Positions 1-7,970 of a stretch of DNA of 64,000 nt are shown here, in pieces. The notes below the pieces were generated by a model. It worked only from the letters and a program-made list of their open reading frames with translations. It did not search any database and was not told the DNA's origin. The position numbers were made by a program, and so were the translations under genes. Each line of letters begins with the position of its first letter. Positions within the stretch are counted from its first letter, which is position 1. Origin of the DNA: Parvularculales bacterium. Lineage in GTDB: Bacteria > Pseudomonadota > Alphaproteobacteria > JAPOUT01 > JBAJNM01. The stretch covers positions 1-64,000 of the forward strand of contig JBAJNM010000007.1 of the NCBI GenBank assembly GCA_036881865.1, written 5' to 3'.

Positions 1-165
1 CATATCTGCCACAAGACGCTCTTCATCAGCACGGCCTTGTGGAACACGGCGTTGTGTTGATCGATACTGCCTGAGCACCTTGCAGGCGCGGCGCTCTGAT
101 ATGCCAAACTTCTCCCGAGCAGTATCGACGCATTGACGGCGACGAGAAGGGCTTAGTAGTTTCCC
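1..165 (-). CDS. IS3-family transposase OrfB, N-terminal part only
   Basis: This is the start of the catalytic transposase subunit, cut by the window edge. The minus strand from 165 down to 1 reads open as GKLLSPSRRRQCVD, then REKFGISERRACKVLRQYRS, which is the HTH_21-like N-terminal region of IS3 OrfB. No ATG is seen at the beginning of the frame. It lies in the -1 phase relative to orfA and overlaps the orfA end, so the protein is probably made as an OrfAB fusion by frameshifting at GGGAAAC (159-165). The DDE catalytic domain would lie beyond position 1. Confidence 0.75.
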
Positions 166-431
166 GAGGCGGCTTCAGCAAGGATAAGCTTGTCCAGCGT
201 CAGATCCGATACGGCCTTGCGCAACCGCTCGTTCTCCTTCTGTAGACGCTTCAGCTCACGCAACTGGTCCGTCCCCATCCCGCCATACTGCTTCCGCCAG
301 CGATAGTATGTCTGTTCCGTGATCCCGACCTGACGGATTGCGTCAACACGACCTTTCCCCTGGCCGACCAGAACCTCAATCTGGCGTTGTTTGCTAACAA
401 TCTCTTCGGGTTTGTGCCATCTCTTTCCCAT
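153..431 (-). CDS. IS3-family transposase OrfA
   Basis: This 92-residue DNA-binding subunit of an IS3-type transposase has an N-terminal helix-turn-helix (about residues 8-50, with GITEQTYYRWRKQYGGM typical of the family). A leucine-rich coiled coil follows (LRELKRLQKENERLRKAV), which mediates OrfA/OrfAB multimers. The ATG is preceded by an AGGAGGGG-like ribosome binding site (minus strand, about 437-445). The length is normal for the family. OrfA alone usually represses transposition, while the OrfAB fusion catalyses it. The reading frame is intact. Confidence 0.9.
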   Translation of the reverse strand: MGKRWHKPEEIVSKQRQIEVLVGQGKGRVDAIRQVGITEQTYYRWRKQYGGMGTDQLRELKRLQKENERLRKAVSDLTLDKLILAEAASGNY

Positions 432-499
432 ACCGGTACCCCTCCTGTTTCATATAGTTACTAACATTCAGGGTGGACCAGTTAAATGGAGGAGGGTCA

Positions 500-1432
500 A
501 GATAACAGAATGATTTTTGCTTTATTTTTACTTCTCTCCCGCCATATTCACAGATGCCTCCACATATTTCAGGATTAAGATCTTTGAGAAAATTTAACCG
601 ACTAAAAACGTTAGTATTCTGGAGGCCTTACTGGGAATCCGTCCACTAAAATGTATCATTCTTCTAATTAGGCAATTTTACAATTAAAGGCCTCTGGGTT
701 GTAACAAAGTCCAACCCAAGCGGACGGCGTAAATTTTTGTTGGGCGGATTTGGTCAAAGTGCACTACAACCCACGCTCTATAACGTTATCGCTTTTTGTC
801 TTGATTGTTTTAATTCATGCGGTGCGGGCTTTTACTTCTATTGATAGAAATCTGATTGGAGGGGATGCTGTTTGTATCTTTCATGAGCCTTCGGTATTTG
901 TTGTTGGTGGTGATATTACCACTTTGATAATACAGGTGTAGTTCTGCATGAGCAAGGTGGTAGTTGTTGTGGTCACCGTAAGGCCTGTTCGTTTTTCTCT
1001 TTTTTAGGAGAGTTATCTCTCTCAGATAATGTGTTGGTTGTTGTCACTGTAGTACAACTGGGATGATCATTTTTCATATTGCTATCTCTACTTTTTCTTA
1101 GTGAATGTATTAATATATGGTGGCTTTTTTAGAGGTATGGGGAGGCGTGATTTATACGGAGCTGGGGACGAGTTTGTTTGGTCACGTGAGCATGTTTTGT
1201 CTATTGTAATACTATGAGATAGTGTTGATCTCTTCTTTGGATCTTATGGTGCCTGTCTTTGGTATTATATTGAGGGATCATGCCCTATGGCGATGTAGCA
1301 CGTCTGTTGTCTATTAGGATGAGTGATGGTTATGGCAGGAGTTCTTATTATTATAAGCCGTAGTAGTCAGACTCTTTTAGAGAGTGTTTCCTTACAAGTT
1401 TTTAAAATTTGTGGGGAAAGCCTGTTTTCGTG
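500..1432. other. long gap without recognisable gene
   Basis: About 930 bases lie between the IS end and the amidase. The longest plus-strand frame (63 codons at 750-941) has a weak hydrophobic N-terminus and no family resemblance I can see. Plus-strand frames are dense with stops and T-rich. The minus strand was not read fully in all frames. I see no RNA gene or convincing protein remnant. It may be a decayed gene too degraded to identify by eye, which would fit the pseudogenes elsewhere in the window. Confidence 0.5.
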
Positions 1433-2164
1433 ATGGGCGAATTGTTTCTCTCTCCCAATTATAATATCCGTCCGGCAGATATGCCAGTGGATATGTTGAT
1501 TATGCATTATACTGGCATGGCATCGGGAGAGGCAGCCCTTGCTAGATTGTGTGATCCGACAGCAAAGGTGAGTGCTCATTATCTAGTGGATCAGAATGGC
1601 GCAATTCATAAATTGGTGGCAGAAAAAAACCGTGCGTGGCATGCGGGGGCCTCTTGCTGGGCGGGGCGTGAGGATATCAACAGTCGATCAATAGGTATTG
1701 AGATTGTTAATCCGGGTCATGAGTTTGGTTATCAGAATTTTCCGGTATCGCAAATGGTTGCCGTTGTGGAGTTGGCCCAAGACATTGTAACACGCCATAA
1801 GATTAAACCTCCGCAGGTCTTGGGTCATTCGGACGTAGCACCCTTACGTCGAAGAGATCCAGGTGAGCATTTTGATTGGGCACTGCTAGCTAGCGCTAGT
1901 GTGGGGATGTGGGTTGAGCCTGCCCCTATAAAGGCATCGGCTAACGACGAGATAGATGCCGCTATTATACAGCGCTTGCTCGGCGCTTATGGATACCAGA
2001 TTCCTACCACAGGATATTTTGATGATGAAACACGTGCAGTCATACGTGCGTTTCAGCGTCACTTTCGCCCAGCACGCATTGATGGTATGGCGGATGCCTC
2101 AACACTGTCTACTCTCGAGGTTTTGCTTTCTGCGGCGCGGCCTTTTGGTGTGAGTACTGCTTGA
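1433..2164 (+). CDS. N-acetylmuramoyl-L-alanine amidase (Amidase_2 with peptidoglycan-binding domain)
   Basis: This zinc amidase of the AmpD/AmiD family cleaves the bond between N-acetylmuramic acid and L-alanine in peptidoglycan or its recycled fragments. An N-terminal amidase_2 domain covers about residues 8-155. Zinc-ligand candidates are H in MHYTGM, H in VLGHSDVAP and D in RRDPGEHF, and GIEIVNPG is a typical core strand. A C-terminal PG_binding_1 repeat (about 170-230, AIIQRLLGAYGY...TRAVIRAFQRHFRP) should target it to the wall. No signal peptide is evident. The ATG at 1433 is chosen for its GGGGAAAG about 13 nt upstream; an in-frame GTG (1430) or TTG (1409) is possible. It precedes rnpB, as in many alphaproteobacteria. 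Confidence 0.88.
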   Translation: MGELFLSPNYNIRPADMPVDMLIMHYTGMASGEAALARLCDPTAKVSAHYLVDQNGAIHKLVAEKNRAWHAGASCWAGREDINSRSIGIEIVNPGHEFGYQNFPVSQMVAVVELAQDIVTRHKIKPPQVLGHSDVAPLRRRDPGEHFDWALLASASVGMWVEPAPIKASANDEIDAAIIQRLLGAYGYQIPTTGYFDDETRAVIRAFQRHFRPARIDGMADASTLSTLEVLLSAARPFGVSTA

Positions 2165-2197
2165 CGCTGAAAAATCCACCCGCCATGATACCGTCGT

Positions 2198-2590
2198 CAG
2201 ATGGCTGGATGACCACTATTTTAACAGATAGAGGAAAGTCCGGGCTCCACGGAAATACGGTGCCGGATAATGCCCGGCGAGGACGACCTAACGACAGGGT
2301 TGTCTTTAGGGAAAGTGTCGCAGAAAATATACCGCCTGTGTATATAGGTAAGGGTGAAATGGTGCGGTAAGAGCGCACCGCGCCTTCGGTAACGGAGGTG
2401 GCAGGGTAAACCCCACCGGGAGTAAGATCGAATAGAGGCGCATGGTTCAGCACTGCTGGCCGAATCTGTTTCCGGATTGTCGCCTGGGTAGGTTGCATGA
2501 GGTGTTCGGTAACGGATATCCTAGATGAATGGTCATCATTTCACTATTTTGTGGTGGAATACAGAACCCGGCTTATAGGCCATCTGGCTT
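2198..2590 (+). ncRNA. rnpB: RNase P RNA, bacterial class A
   Basis: This is the catalytic RNA of ribonuclease P, which matures the 5' ends of tRNAs and other RNAs. Universally conserved blocks are visible: GAGGAAAGTCCGGGCTCC (2231-2248), GTAAGATCGAATAGAGG (2422-2438) and ACAGAACCCGGCTTAT (2561-2576). The P1 helix can be drawn between CAGATGGC (2198-2205) and GCCATCTG (2579-2586). A T-run follows immediately (from 2589), so P1 may also serve as the transcription terminator. The length of about 390 nt is normal. It lies between the amidase and mraZ, both on the same strand. The ends are accurate to a few bases. Confidence 0.95.
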
Positions 2591-2764
2591 TTTTCTTGAT
2601 TTTTATGTGATCTGTGTTGTTTCGCTTGACTCTGTTGCTTTGTTTTAGGCGGGAAGGCTGTTTAGCATGTTGAAAGGCTTTTGTTCTTGGGTGAGCATAA
2701 TTGTTCTCTCTATGTTCTTTTTTTGATGAAGCCTTGCCATATTTCTACTGTTTGTATCTATATT

Positions 2765-2830
2765 CCCATTGACACCCATACTATCCCATAGTACCCCATA
2801 TAATTCTATACTTAGCCCAAACTAACCCGG
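2765..2830 (+). promoter_or_regulatory. MraZ operator array upstream of mraZ
   Basis: Four exact CCCAT units begin at 2765, 2775, 2785 and 2795, each separated by 5 nt, so their period is exactly 10 bp. Two weaker units follow, CCCAA at 2816 and CCCGG at 2826. On the other strand this is ATGGG-N5 repeated. MraZ is known to bind TGGGN direct repeats with 5-nt spacers upstream of its own operon and to repress it. TTGACA (2769-2774) and TATAAT (2799-2804) are interleaved but 24 nt apart, so I cannot assign a sigma70 promoter. The rest of 2591-2947 is T-rich with nothing else recognised. Confidence 0.8.
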
Positions 2831-2947
2831 AGATTGCAGTGGGTTGACTAGCAGACCAGTTAGTGGGGAAAAGTTGGGATTAAATGCTGGAAAATTTGAA
2901 AAAAATGAAGGGAGCGCCCACCGGAACTAATTAACAGCAAGAGGTCA

Positions 2948-3445
2948 ATGGTGGGTATTGCGAGTGAGAACAGAAGAATGTACGGATTTCGTGGCATACA
3001 CACGAACAAGTTGGACGCTAAGGGGCGCGTTTCTATTCCAGCGCGGTTTCGTGCTGTCCTTGAGAAGGACGAACTGAATAGTGTCATCTGCTATCCCTCC
3101 TTTAAGCAGGATGTTGTAGAGGCTGGCGGGCGACGTCTGATGGACGAACTAGATGGTATGCTGAATCGCTTAGATCCTTATTCTGACGAGCGGGAAGCTC
3201 TATCCCATGCCCTAATCGGGGCTAGTGAAGAATTATTGATGGATCAGGATGGTCGAGTAACCCTTCCAGAATCCTTACGCGAGATAGCGCACGTAACATC
3301 GTCGGTTACGTTTGTTGGGTTGGGTAACAAGTTTCAGTTCTGGCAACCAGAAGCCTATCAGGATCATTACGTTCAGGCGCGCGCCATGGCGCGTGAAAAT
3401 CGCTTTTTACTACGTTCTCTAAACAAGGGGTCGGGTGATGGATAG
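2948..3445 (+). CDS. mraZ: transcriptional regulator MraZ
   Basis: MraZ is an AbrB-fold DNA-binding protein that autoregulates the division and cell-wall cluster. The first SpoVT-AbrB domain is unmistakable (HTNKLDAKGRVSIPARFRAVL, residues 19-39). A second copy near residues 95-140 contains DQDGRVTLPESLRE. The 165 residues are slightly longer than the usual 140-155 because of an N-terminal extension, so starts at GTG 2951 or ATG 2978 are possible. AAGAGG ahead of 2948 favours the longer forms. It is the first gene of the cluster and lies downstream of the CCCAT array that it probably binds. It overlaps rsmH by 8 nt. Confidence 0.95.
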   Translation: MVGIASENRRMYGFRGIHTNKLDAKGRVSIPARFRAVLEKDELNSVICYPSFKQDVVEAGGRRLMDELDGMLNRLDPYSDEREALSHALIGASEELLMDQDGRVTLPESLREIAHVTSSVTFVGLGNKFQFWQPEAYQDHYVQARAMARENRFLLRSLNKGSGDG

Positions 3446-4454
3446 GAGCACTTTGGTTCATGAGCCAGTGATGGTAGGTGAGATGTTGGCAGCATTAGCG
3501 CCAAAAGATAGCGGTCTTTATGTAGATGGTACCTTTGGGGGTGGAGGATATACACGCGCTATTTTGGATGCGGCGGATTGTTCGGTTGTAGCGCTAGATC
3601 GTGATCCTAATGCCATTGCTTGCGCTAGGAAGATAGGGGCTGAGTGTTTGAGTCGCATGGCAGTCATTGAGGGCCTTTTCGGTGACCTTGCACGTTTGCT
3701 AGATGAGAGAAACATTGCATCAGTTGATGGAGTGGTGCTGGATATCGGCATGTCATCGTTGCAGTTGGATGATGTGGCGCGTGGTTTTTCATTTCAGCAT
3801 GATGGGCCTTTGGATATGCGTATGAGTGGTACGGGTCCGTGTGCGGCGATGGTTTTGAATACGCTGGATGAGTCTGTGTTGGCAGATATACTCTCGGCCT
3901 ATGGTGAGGAGCGTCATGCGAGGCGGATTGCCCAGGCAATTGTTGAAGCTCGTGCTAAAGCACCCCTTTCTCGTACCAGTGAATTGGCAAACCTTATAGC
4001 GCGTGTGACGCCAAGGGTGGCTTCACAAGTAAAAAGAGGTGTAAATCCAGCTACGCGTACTTTTTTGGCGTTGAGGATTTTTGTGAATGATGAACTGCGC
4101 GAGCTAGCCAGTGCCCTTGGTGCCGCAGAGCAATGCTTGCGGGCAGGTGGGCGGCTTGTTGTGGTTTCTTTTCATTCTCTTGAGGATCGTATTGTTAAGA
4201 GGTTTTTGGAAAAAAGAAGTGCTGGGCGCATATCCACGTCGCGGCATCTACCTGATGTACCTTCTCCACCTCCATCTTTTCGGTTGTTATTTAGGGGAGT
4301 GAAAAAGCCAAGTAGTGAAGAAGTTTCGGTAAATGTCAGAGCGCGCTCAGCTCGTTTGCGAGCAGCTGAACGCACAGATGCATGTTCGTATCCTCTGGAT
4401 TTTTTATCTCTGTCTCTTCCTATGGTTGAGTGCTCTTTAACAGGAGGTAGATAA
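3438..4454 (+). CDS. rsmH: 16S rRNA (cytosine(1402)-N(4))-methyltransferase
   Basis: RsmH (MraW) transfers a methyl group from S-adenosylmethionine to N4 of C1402 in the 16S rRNA decoding centre. The SAM-binding loop is seen in YVDGTFGGGGYTRAIL, and VVALDRDP follows as the acidic SAM ribose contact. Family signatures HEPVM near the N-terminus and SFHSLEDRIVK near residue 245 are intact. The length of about 338 residues is typical. ATG 3438 is chosen over GTG 3435; AAGGGG lies just upstream. It overlaps the end of mraZ and ends in TAATG with ftsL, implying coupled translation. Confidence 0.95.
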   Translation: MDRSTLVHEPVMVGEMLAALAPKDSGLYVDGTFGGGGYTRAILDAADCSVVALDRDPNAIACARKIGAECLSRMAVIEGLFGDLARLLDERNIASVDGVVLDIGMSSLQLDDVARGFSFQHDGPLDMRMSGTGPCAAMVLNTLDESVLADILSAYGEERHARRIAQAIVEARAKAPLSRTSELANLIARVTPRVASQVKRGVNPATRTFLALRIFVNDELRELASALGAAEQCLRAGGRLVVVSFHSLEDRIVKRFLEKRSAGRISTSRHLPDVPSPPPSFRLLFRGVKKPSSEEVSVNVRARSARLRAAERTDACSYPLDFLSLSLPMVECSLTGGR

Positions 4455-4762
4455 TGAGTACCCCCTTGCAAATTGGTATTGTGATATTGACCGTAGTGTT
4501 CTCGTTTGTTCTTTACCAAGTGAAATATGACGTAAGGGATAAACATATCACCCTTGCCACTTTACAGGATTATATCCTTCATGAGAAGGAGTCTATTCAG
4601 ATTCTTGAGGCAGAATGGAGCTATCTCAATGACCCAGCCCGACTTCAGGATATCGTGCGCGCTCACGGTACTCTTCAGCCATTACAGGCAGGCCAAATAC
4701 AAACTCTGAATGATTTGAGACCTCTAACGACTCTTCCTGTCTCTCAAGAGGGTGCGAAATAA
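4454..4762 (+). CDS. ftsL: cell division protein FtsL
   Basis: This small bitopic membrane protein joins FtsQ and FtsB to activate septal peptidoglycan synthesis. The 102-residue chain has an N-terminal membrane segment (about residues 6-22, LQIGIVILTVVFSFVLYQV). A heptad-like periplasmic helix follows (LATLQDYILHEKESIQILEAEW), ending in YLNDPARLQDIVRAHG, the motif that best marks FtsL. It overlaps rsmH and ftsI by one base each (TAATG at both ends). Sequence identity in this family is low, so position between rsmH and ftsI carries much of the call. Confidence 0.9.
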   Translation: MSTPLQIGIVILTVVFSFVLYQVKYDVRDKHITLATLQDYILHEKESIQILEAEWSYLNDPARLQDIVRAHGTLQPLQAGQIQTLNDLRPLTTLPVSQEGAK

Positions 4763-6495
4763 TGTCGTGGCGTTCGTCAGGGTATAGTCTGCCTAGAGAT
4801 ACATTCATCGGGCAAGATATGGCCATGTGGTCTGGTACCGCCCACGCCCATGGACAAGTGATAGCGGGTGGTCACCGCCGCTTAGCTATTATGGCAGGCC
4901 TGTTTGGTTTGGCGTTTGCGGCTTTATCAGGACGGTTGGTTGATGTTGCTTTGTTAGACGCCCCTGACAGTGGCTTGCGTCAAATTGGTACTGCCCAAGA
5001 TAAGATAAGACGACCTAACCTGACGGATCGCTATGGCCGTTTGCTGGCAACTGACCTTGTAACGGTGTCTCTTTATGCCAATGCTACGCAGGTTCCCGAT
5101 ATTGATGTAGTCGCGAGCCGTTTAACGGCTACATTGCCCATCCTTGAGGAAAATGATGTTAGGGTGCGTCTTGAAACACAGCGGCCATTTATCTGGCTAG
5201 CACGTAAACTAACACCGGCTCAACATTACAAAACTCACAATCTTGGTATTCCTGGGCTGGGGTTTGTCAAGGAGATAAAACGGGTTTATCCTAGCGGTCC
5301 TGTTGCGTCTCATGTTTTGGGGTATGTGGATGTAGACAATAAAGGTATTGCCGGTATTGAAAAATATATAGACACTCGTGATGATATGAACTCCGGCAGT
5401 TCTGTTGCTCTCACCCTTGACCTTGCTGTTCAGCATGTGGTGCGCGATGAATTAAAAAAGGCCATGGAAGAGTTTAGATCTTCCGGCGCTATGGGTCTGT
5501 TGATGGATGTTCACAATGGTGAAATCATCGCTATGGTGTCTTTGCCGGATTTTGACCCTAACAATCCTAACAAGTTTTCTGATGGGGCGCGGTTTAATCG
5601 TGCAACTCTTGGGGTATATGAGATGGGGTCAACGTTTAAGGCTTTTACAACCGCCATTGCGCTAGAGGCCGGGACGGCAAAACTGACAGATAAGTACGAC
5701 GCCACAGAGCCTATTTATGTATCAGGCTATGCCATTCGCGATTTTCATCCAGAAAAACGTTGGCTTACAGTTCCGGAGGTTTTTATCCATTCCTCTAATA
5801 TAGGTACAGCGAGGATGATTATGGATGTAGGCAGTAATAATCATCAGACGTTTCTCAAAAGACTGGGCTTGCTGAATCCACTCCACGTAGAACTACCGGA
5901 GGTTGGGGCCCCTCTTATTCCTAAACGGTGGCGGACAATTAATAGCGTTACCATATCATACGGTTACGGCATGGCAGTTTCTCCCTTGCAGTTGATGAGT
6001 TCTATGGCCGTTTTGGTGAATGGTGGCTTTCGGGTGCAGCCTACTTTTGTGCGCGAGCGAGATCAGCCGCAAGAACTGGCAGGTGAGTGGGTGCGTATTG
6101 TTTCGCGACATACCAGTGAGGCTTTGCAGTCTTTGATGAAGATGGTGGTTGAACAGGGAACAGGTCGACAAGCTGCCACTTTGGGGTATAGCGTCATTGG
6201 TAAAACTGGCACAGCAGAAAAAGTTGTCAATGGGCGTTATGAAGAACGGCAATTGTTGACATCATTTTTTAGTGCATTTCCGGCGGAAGCACCGCGCTAT
6301 GGTATGTTAATTTTACTAGATGACCCCCATGGTAATGAAAGCACGTACGGGTTTGCCACGGCGGGGTGGACAGCGGCTCCTGTGACAGGGCGTATTGTGG
6401 CGCGGATAGCACCTTTGTTGGGCCTTAGGCCTAAAGATCAACAAGCACCATCGGGACTTGAGGCGATAGCGGTTTCTTACGCAAGGTCGAGATGA
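4762..6495 (+). CDS. ftsI: septal peptidoglycan D,D-transpeptidase FtsI (PBP3)
   Basis: FtsI is the class B penicillin-binding protein that crosslinks septal peptidoglycan, paired with FtsW. A cytoplasmic N-terminus and one membrane segment (about 41-57) precede the PBP dimer domain (about 80-215). The transpeptidase domain has all three active-site motifs: S290-T-F-K293, S344-S-N346 and K481-T-G483. The length of 577 residues is normal. The TAATG junction with ftsL and ATGA junction with murE suggest translational coupling. No SPOR or PASTA extension is seen. Confidence 0.97.
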   Translation: MSWRSSGYSLPRDTFIGQDMAMWSGTAHAHGQVIAGGHRRLAIMAGLFGLAFAALSGRLVDVALLDAPDSGLRQIGTAQDKIRRPNLTDRYGRLLATDLVTVSLYANATQVPDIDVVASRLTATLPILEENDVRVRLETQRPFIWLARKLTPAQHYKTHNLGIPGLGFVKEIKRVYPSGPVASHVLGYVDVDNKGIAGIEKYIDTRDDMNSGSSVALTLDLAVQHVVRDELKKAMEEFRSSGAMGLLMDVHNGEIIAMVSLPDFDPNNPNKFSDGARFNRATLGVYEMGSTFKAFTTAIALEAGTAKLTDKYDATEPIYVSGYAIRDFHPEKRWLTVPEVFIHSSNIGTARMIMDVGSNNHQTFLKRLGLLNPLHVELPEVGAPLIPKRWRTINSVTISYGYGMAVSPLQLMSSMAVLVNGGFRVQPTFVRERDQPQELAGEWVRIVSRHTSEALQSLMKMVVEQGTGRQAATLGYSVIGKTGTAEKVVNGRYEERQLLTSFFSAFPAEAPRYGMLILLDDPHGNESTYGFATAGWTAAPVTGRIVARIAPLLGLRPKDQQAPSGLEAIAVSYARSR

Positions 6496-7970
6496 TGAGG
6501 GGTGTCGTGACACTTAGAGGATTGGTGAATACAGATGATTCTGTGGTTGCGTCATTGGCAGAAAAAACCATCACGGGTCTGACAGCAGATAGTCGAGAGG
6601 TGCAACCGGGATGGTTATTTGCAGCTTTACCGGGAGAGCATAACAATGGCCTTCAATTTATTGGGGAGGCCATAGGGCGGGGAGCTAGTGCCATTCTAGC
6701 ACCGCTGGATACGCATCTGCCAGAAGATGCCACAAAGGTTGCTCTCATTATAGACGATAATCCACGCCGCCGCCTATCTCTCATGGCAGCGCGTTTTTAT
6801 GAGTCTCAGCCCGACGTGGTAGTAGCCGTTACCGGTACCAATGGTAAGACATCAGTGGTTTCTTTTGTCAATGCTTTGTGGCGAGCGTTGGGCATTACAG
6901 GGGCTAGTATTGGTACGTTGGGAGTTGAGGGGGGAATGGAGGGTGCAAGCAAGCCAACCCTAACGACGCCAGACTCTGTGAGCATGCATAGGATGTTGAG
7001 TAGGTTGGCCAGAGCCGGTGTTTCTCACGTAGCGCTGGAGGCATCCAGTCATGGTCTAGCGCAGTATCGTTTGGATGGTGTGCGGTTGGCGGCGGCAGTG
7101 TTTACCAATTTAAGTCGCGATCATATGGATTATCACGGAGATGTTAGTTCTTACAAAAATTCTAAATTGCGTTTGTTCAATGAATTGTTGCCTAAGGGTG
7201 GGCTTGCGGTTTTGAATGGTGCTGTAGATGATTATCCTGATTTTGACTCTCTGTGCCGTAAACGTGGTCATCGCATTCTAACTGTTGGCGGAAAAGGGGG
7301 CAGTTTTTACCTTGCAGACGTTGACCCTTATTCTGAAGGGCAACGTCTGACGCTTATTTATGAGGGGCAGTGTTATAGGGCTAACCTGCCTTTGGTAGGG
7401 GAGTTTCAAGCTATTAATGCACTCATGGCTGCCGCTTTGGTAATAGGGCTTGGAGTAGACCCTGCATTGGTGTTTGAAGCTTTGTCGACTCTTGAAAGTG
7501 TGCCGGGTCGTATGGAGGAAGTAGGTCGTACAACTGAAAACGCGCCGGTTTATGTGGATTATGCGCACACCCCCGATGCTTTATCGCATGTGTTGCGGGC
7601 TGTTCGAGCACATGTTGGGGGGCAGTTGTTATTGGTGTTTGGATGCGGTGGAGATAGAGATCGTGGCAAGCGGGCAGAGATGGGAGAGGTAGCTTCTCGT
7701 CTTGCTGATAAGGTTTGGGTTACGGATGATAATCCCCGCACAGAAGATGCAGCAGCTATTCGGGCAGCTGTTTTAGCGGCTTGTCCTGATGCTGATGAGC
7801 GAGATGATCGTGCGATAGCCATTGCGGAGGCTATTAGAGCATTGACTCCTCATGATGCGTTAATTATTGCGGGTAAGGGTCATGAAACGGGTCAGGTTAT
7901 TGGCGATCAGGTAATAGAGTTTTGTGACCGTGAGGTTGCACGCTCTGTTTTAGTGGGGGCAAAGCCATGA
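6492..7970 (+). CDS. murE: UDP-N-acetylmuramoyl-L-alanyl-D-glutamate--2,6-diaminopimelate ligase
   Basis: MurE adds the third amino acid to the peptidoglycan precursor in the cytoplasm, using ATP. The Mur ligase P-loop TGTNGKT is at residues 114-120, and the lysine-containing segment YKNSKLRLF (221-229) includes the residue normally carbamylated. DNPR (413-416) is the motif that distinguishes meso-diaminopimelate ligases from lysine ligases, so the wall is DAP-type. The length of 492 residues is typical. ATG 6492 overlaps the ftsI stop, and a second ATG follows at 6495. The end overlaps murF as ATGA. Confidence 0.97.
   Translation: MMRGVVTLRGLVNTDDSVVASLAEKTITGLTADSREVQPGWLFAALPGEHNNGLQFIGEAIGRGASAILAPLDTHLPEDATKVALIIDDNPRRRLSLMAARFYESQPDVVVAVTGTNGKTSVVSFVNALWRALGITGASIGTLGVEGGMEGASKPTLTTPDSVSMHRMLSRLARAGVSHVALEASSHGLAQYRLDGVRLAAAVFTNLSRDHMDYHGDVSSYKNSKLRLFNELLPKGGLAVLNGAVDDYPDFDSLCRKRGHRILTVGGKGGSFYLADVDPYSEGQRLTLIYEGQCYRANLPLVGEFQAINALMAAALVIGLGVDPALVFEALSTLESVPGRMEEVGRTTENAPVYVDYAHTPDALSHVLRAVRAHVGGQLLLVFGCGGDRDRGKRAEMGEVASRLADKVWVTDDNPRTEDAAAIRAAVLAACPDADERDDRAIAIAEAIRALTPHDALIIAGKGHETGQVIGDQVIEFCDREVARSVLVGAKP

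Larger units (their letters stand above)
1..499 (-). mobile_element. IS3-family insertion sequence, one end, truncated by window start
   Basis: Two overlapping transposase frames on the minus strand (orfA, then orfB in the -1 phase) are the standard IS3-family layout. The outer end is placed near 499 because the minus strand there begins TGACCCTCC, giving the TG...CA terminus usual for this family. That boundary is inferred, since the other terminal repeat lies outside the window. The orfA ending (AEAASGNY) resembles the IS407-type subgroup. The element may still be complete, because the missing part is only beyond the window edge. Confidence 0.8.

Noticed and set aside
750-941. 63-codon frame MVKVHYNPR... 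as a small membrane protein
   Set aside because: No ribosome site, no family resemblance and a stop-rich surrounding; one short hydrophobic stretch is not enough.
2109-2498. Open frames on both strands (2109-2498 minus, 2161-2370 plus)
   Set aside because: They lie inside the RNase P RNA, whose conserved blocks explain the sequence.
2765-2799. CCCAT repeats as a CRISPR-like or microsatellite array
   Set aside because: Units are 5 bp with 5-bp spacers and only four copies; this fits an MraZ operator, not CRISPR.
2769-2804. TTGACA and TATAAT as a sigma70 promoter for mraZ
   Set aside because: The spacer is 24 nt, too long for sigma70; the two hexamers arise partly from the CCCAT array.
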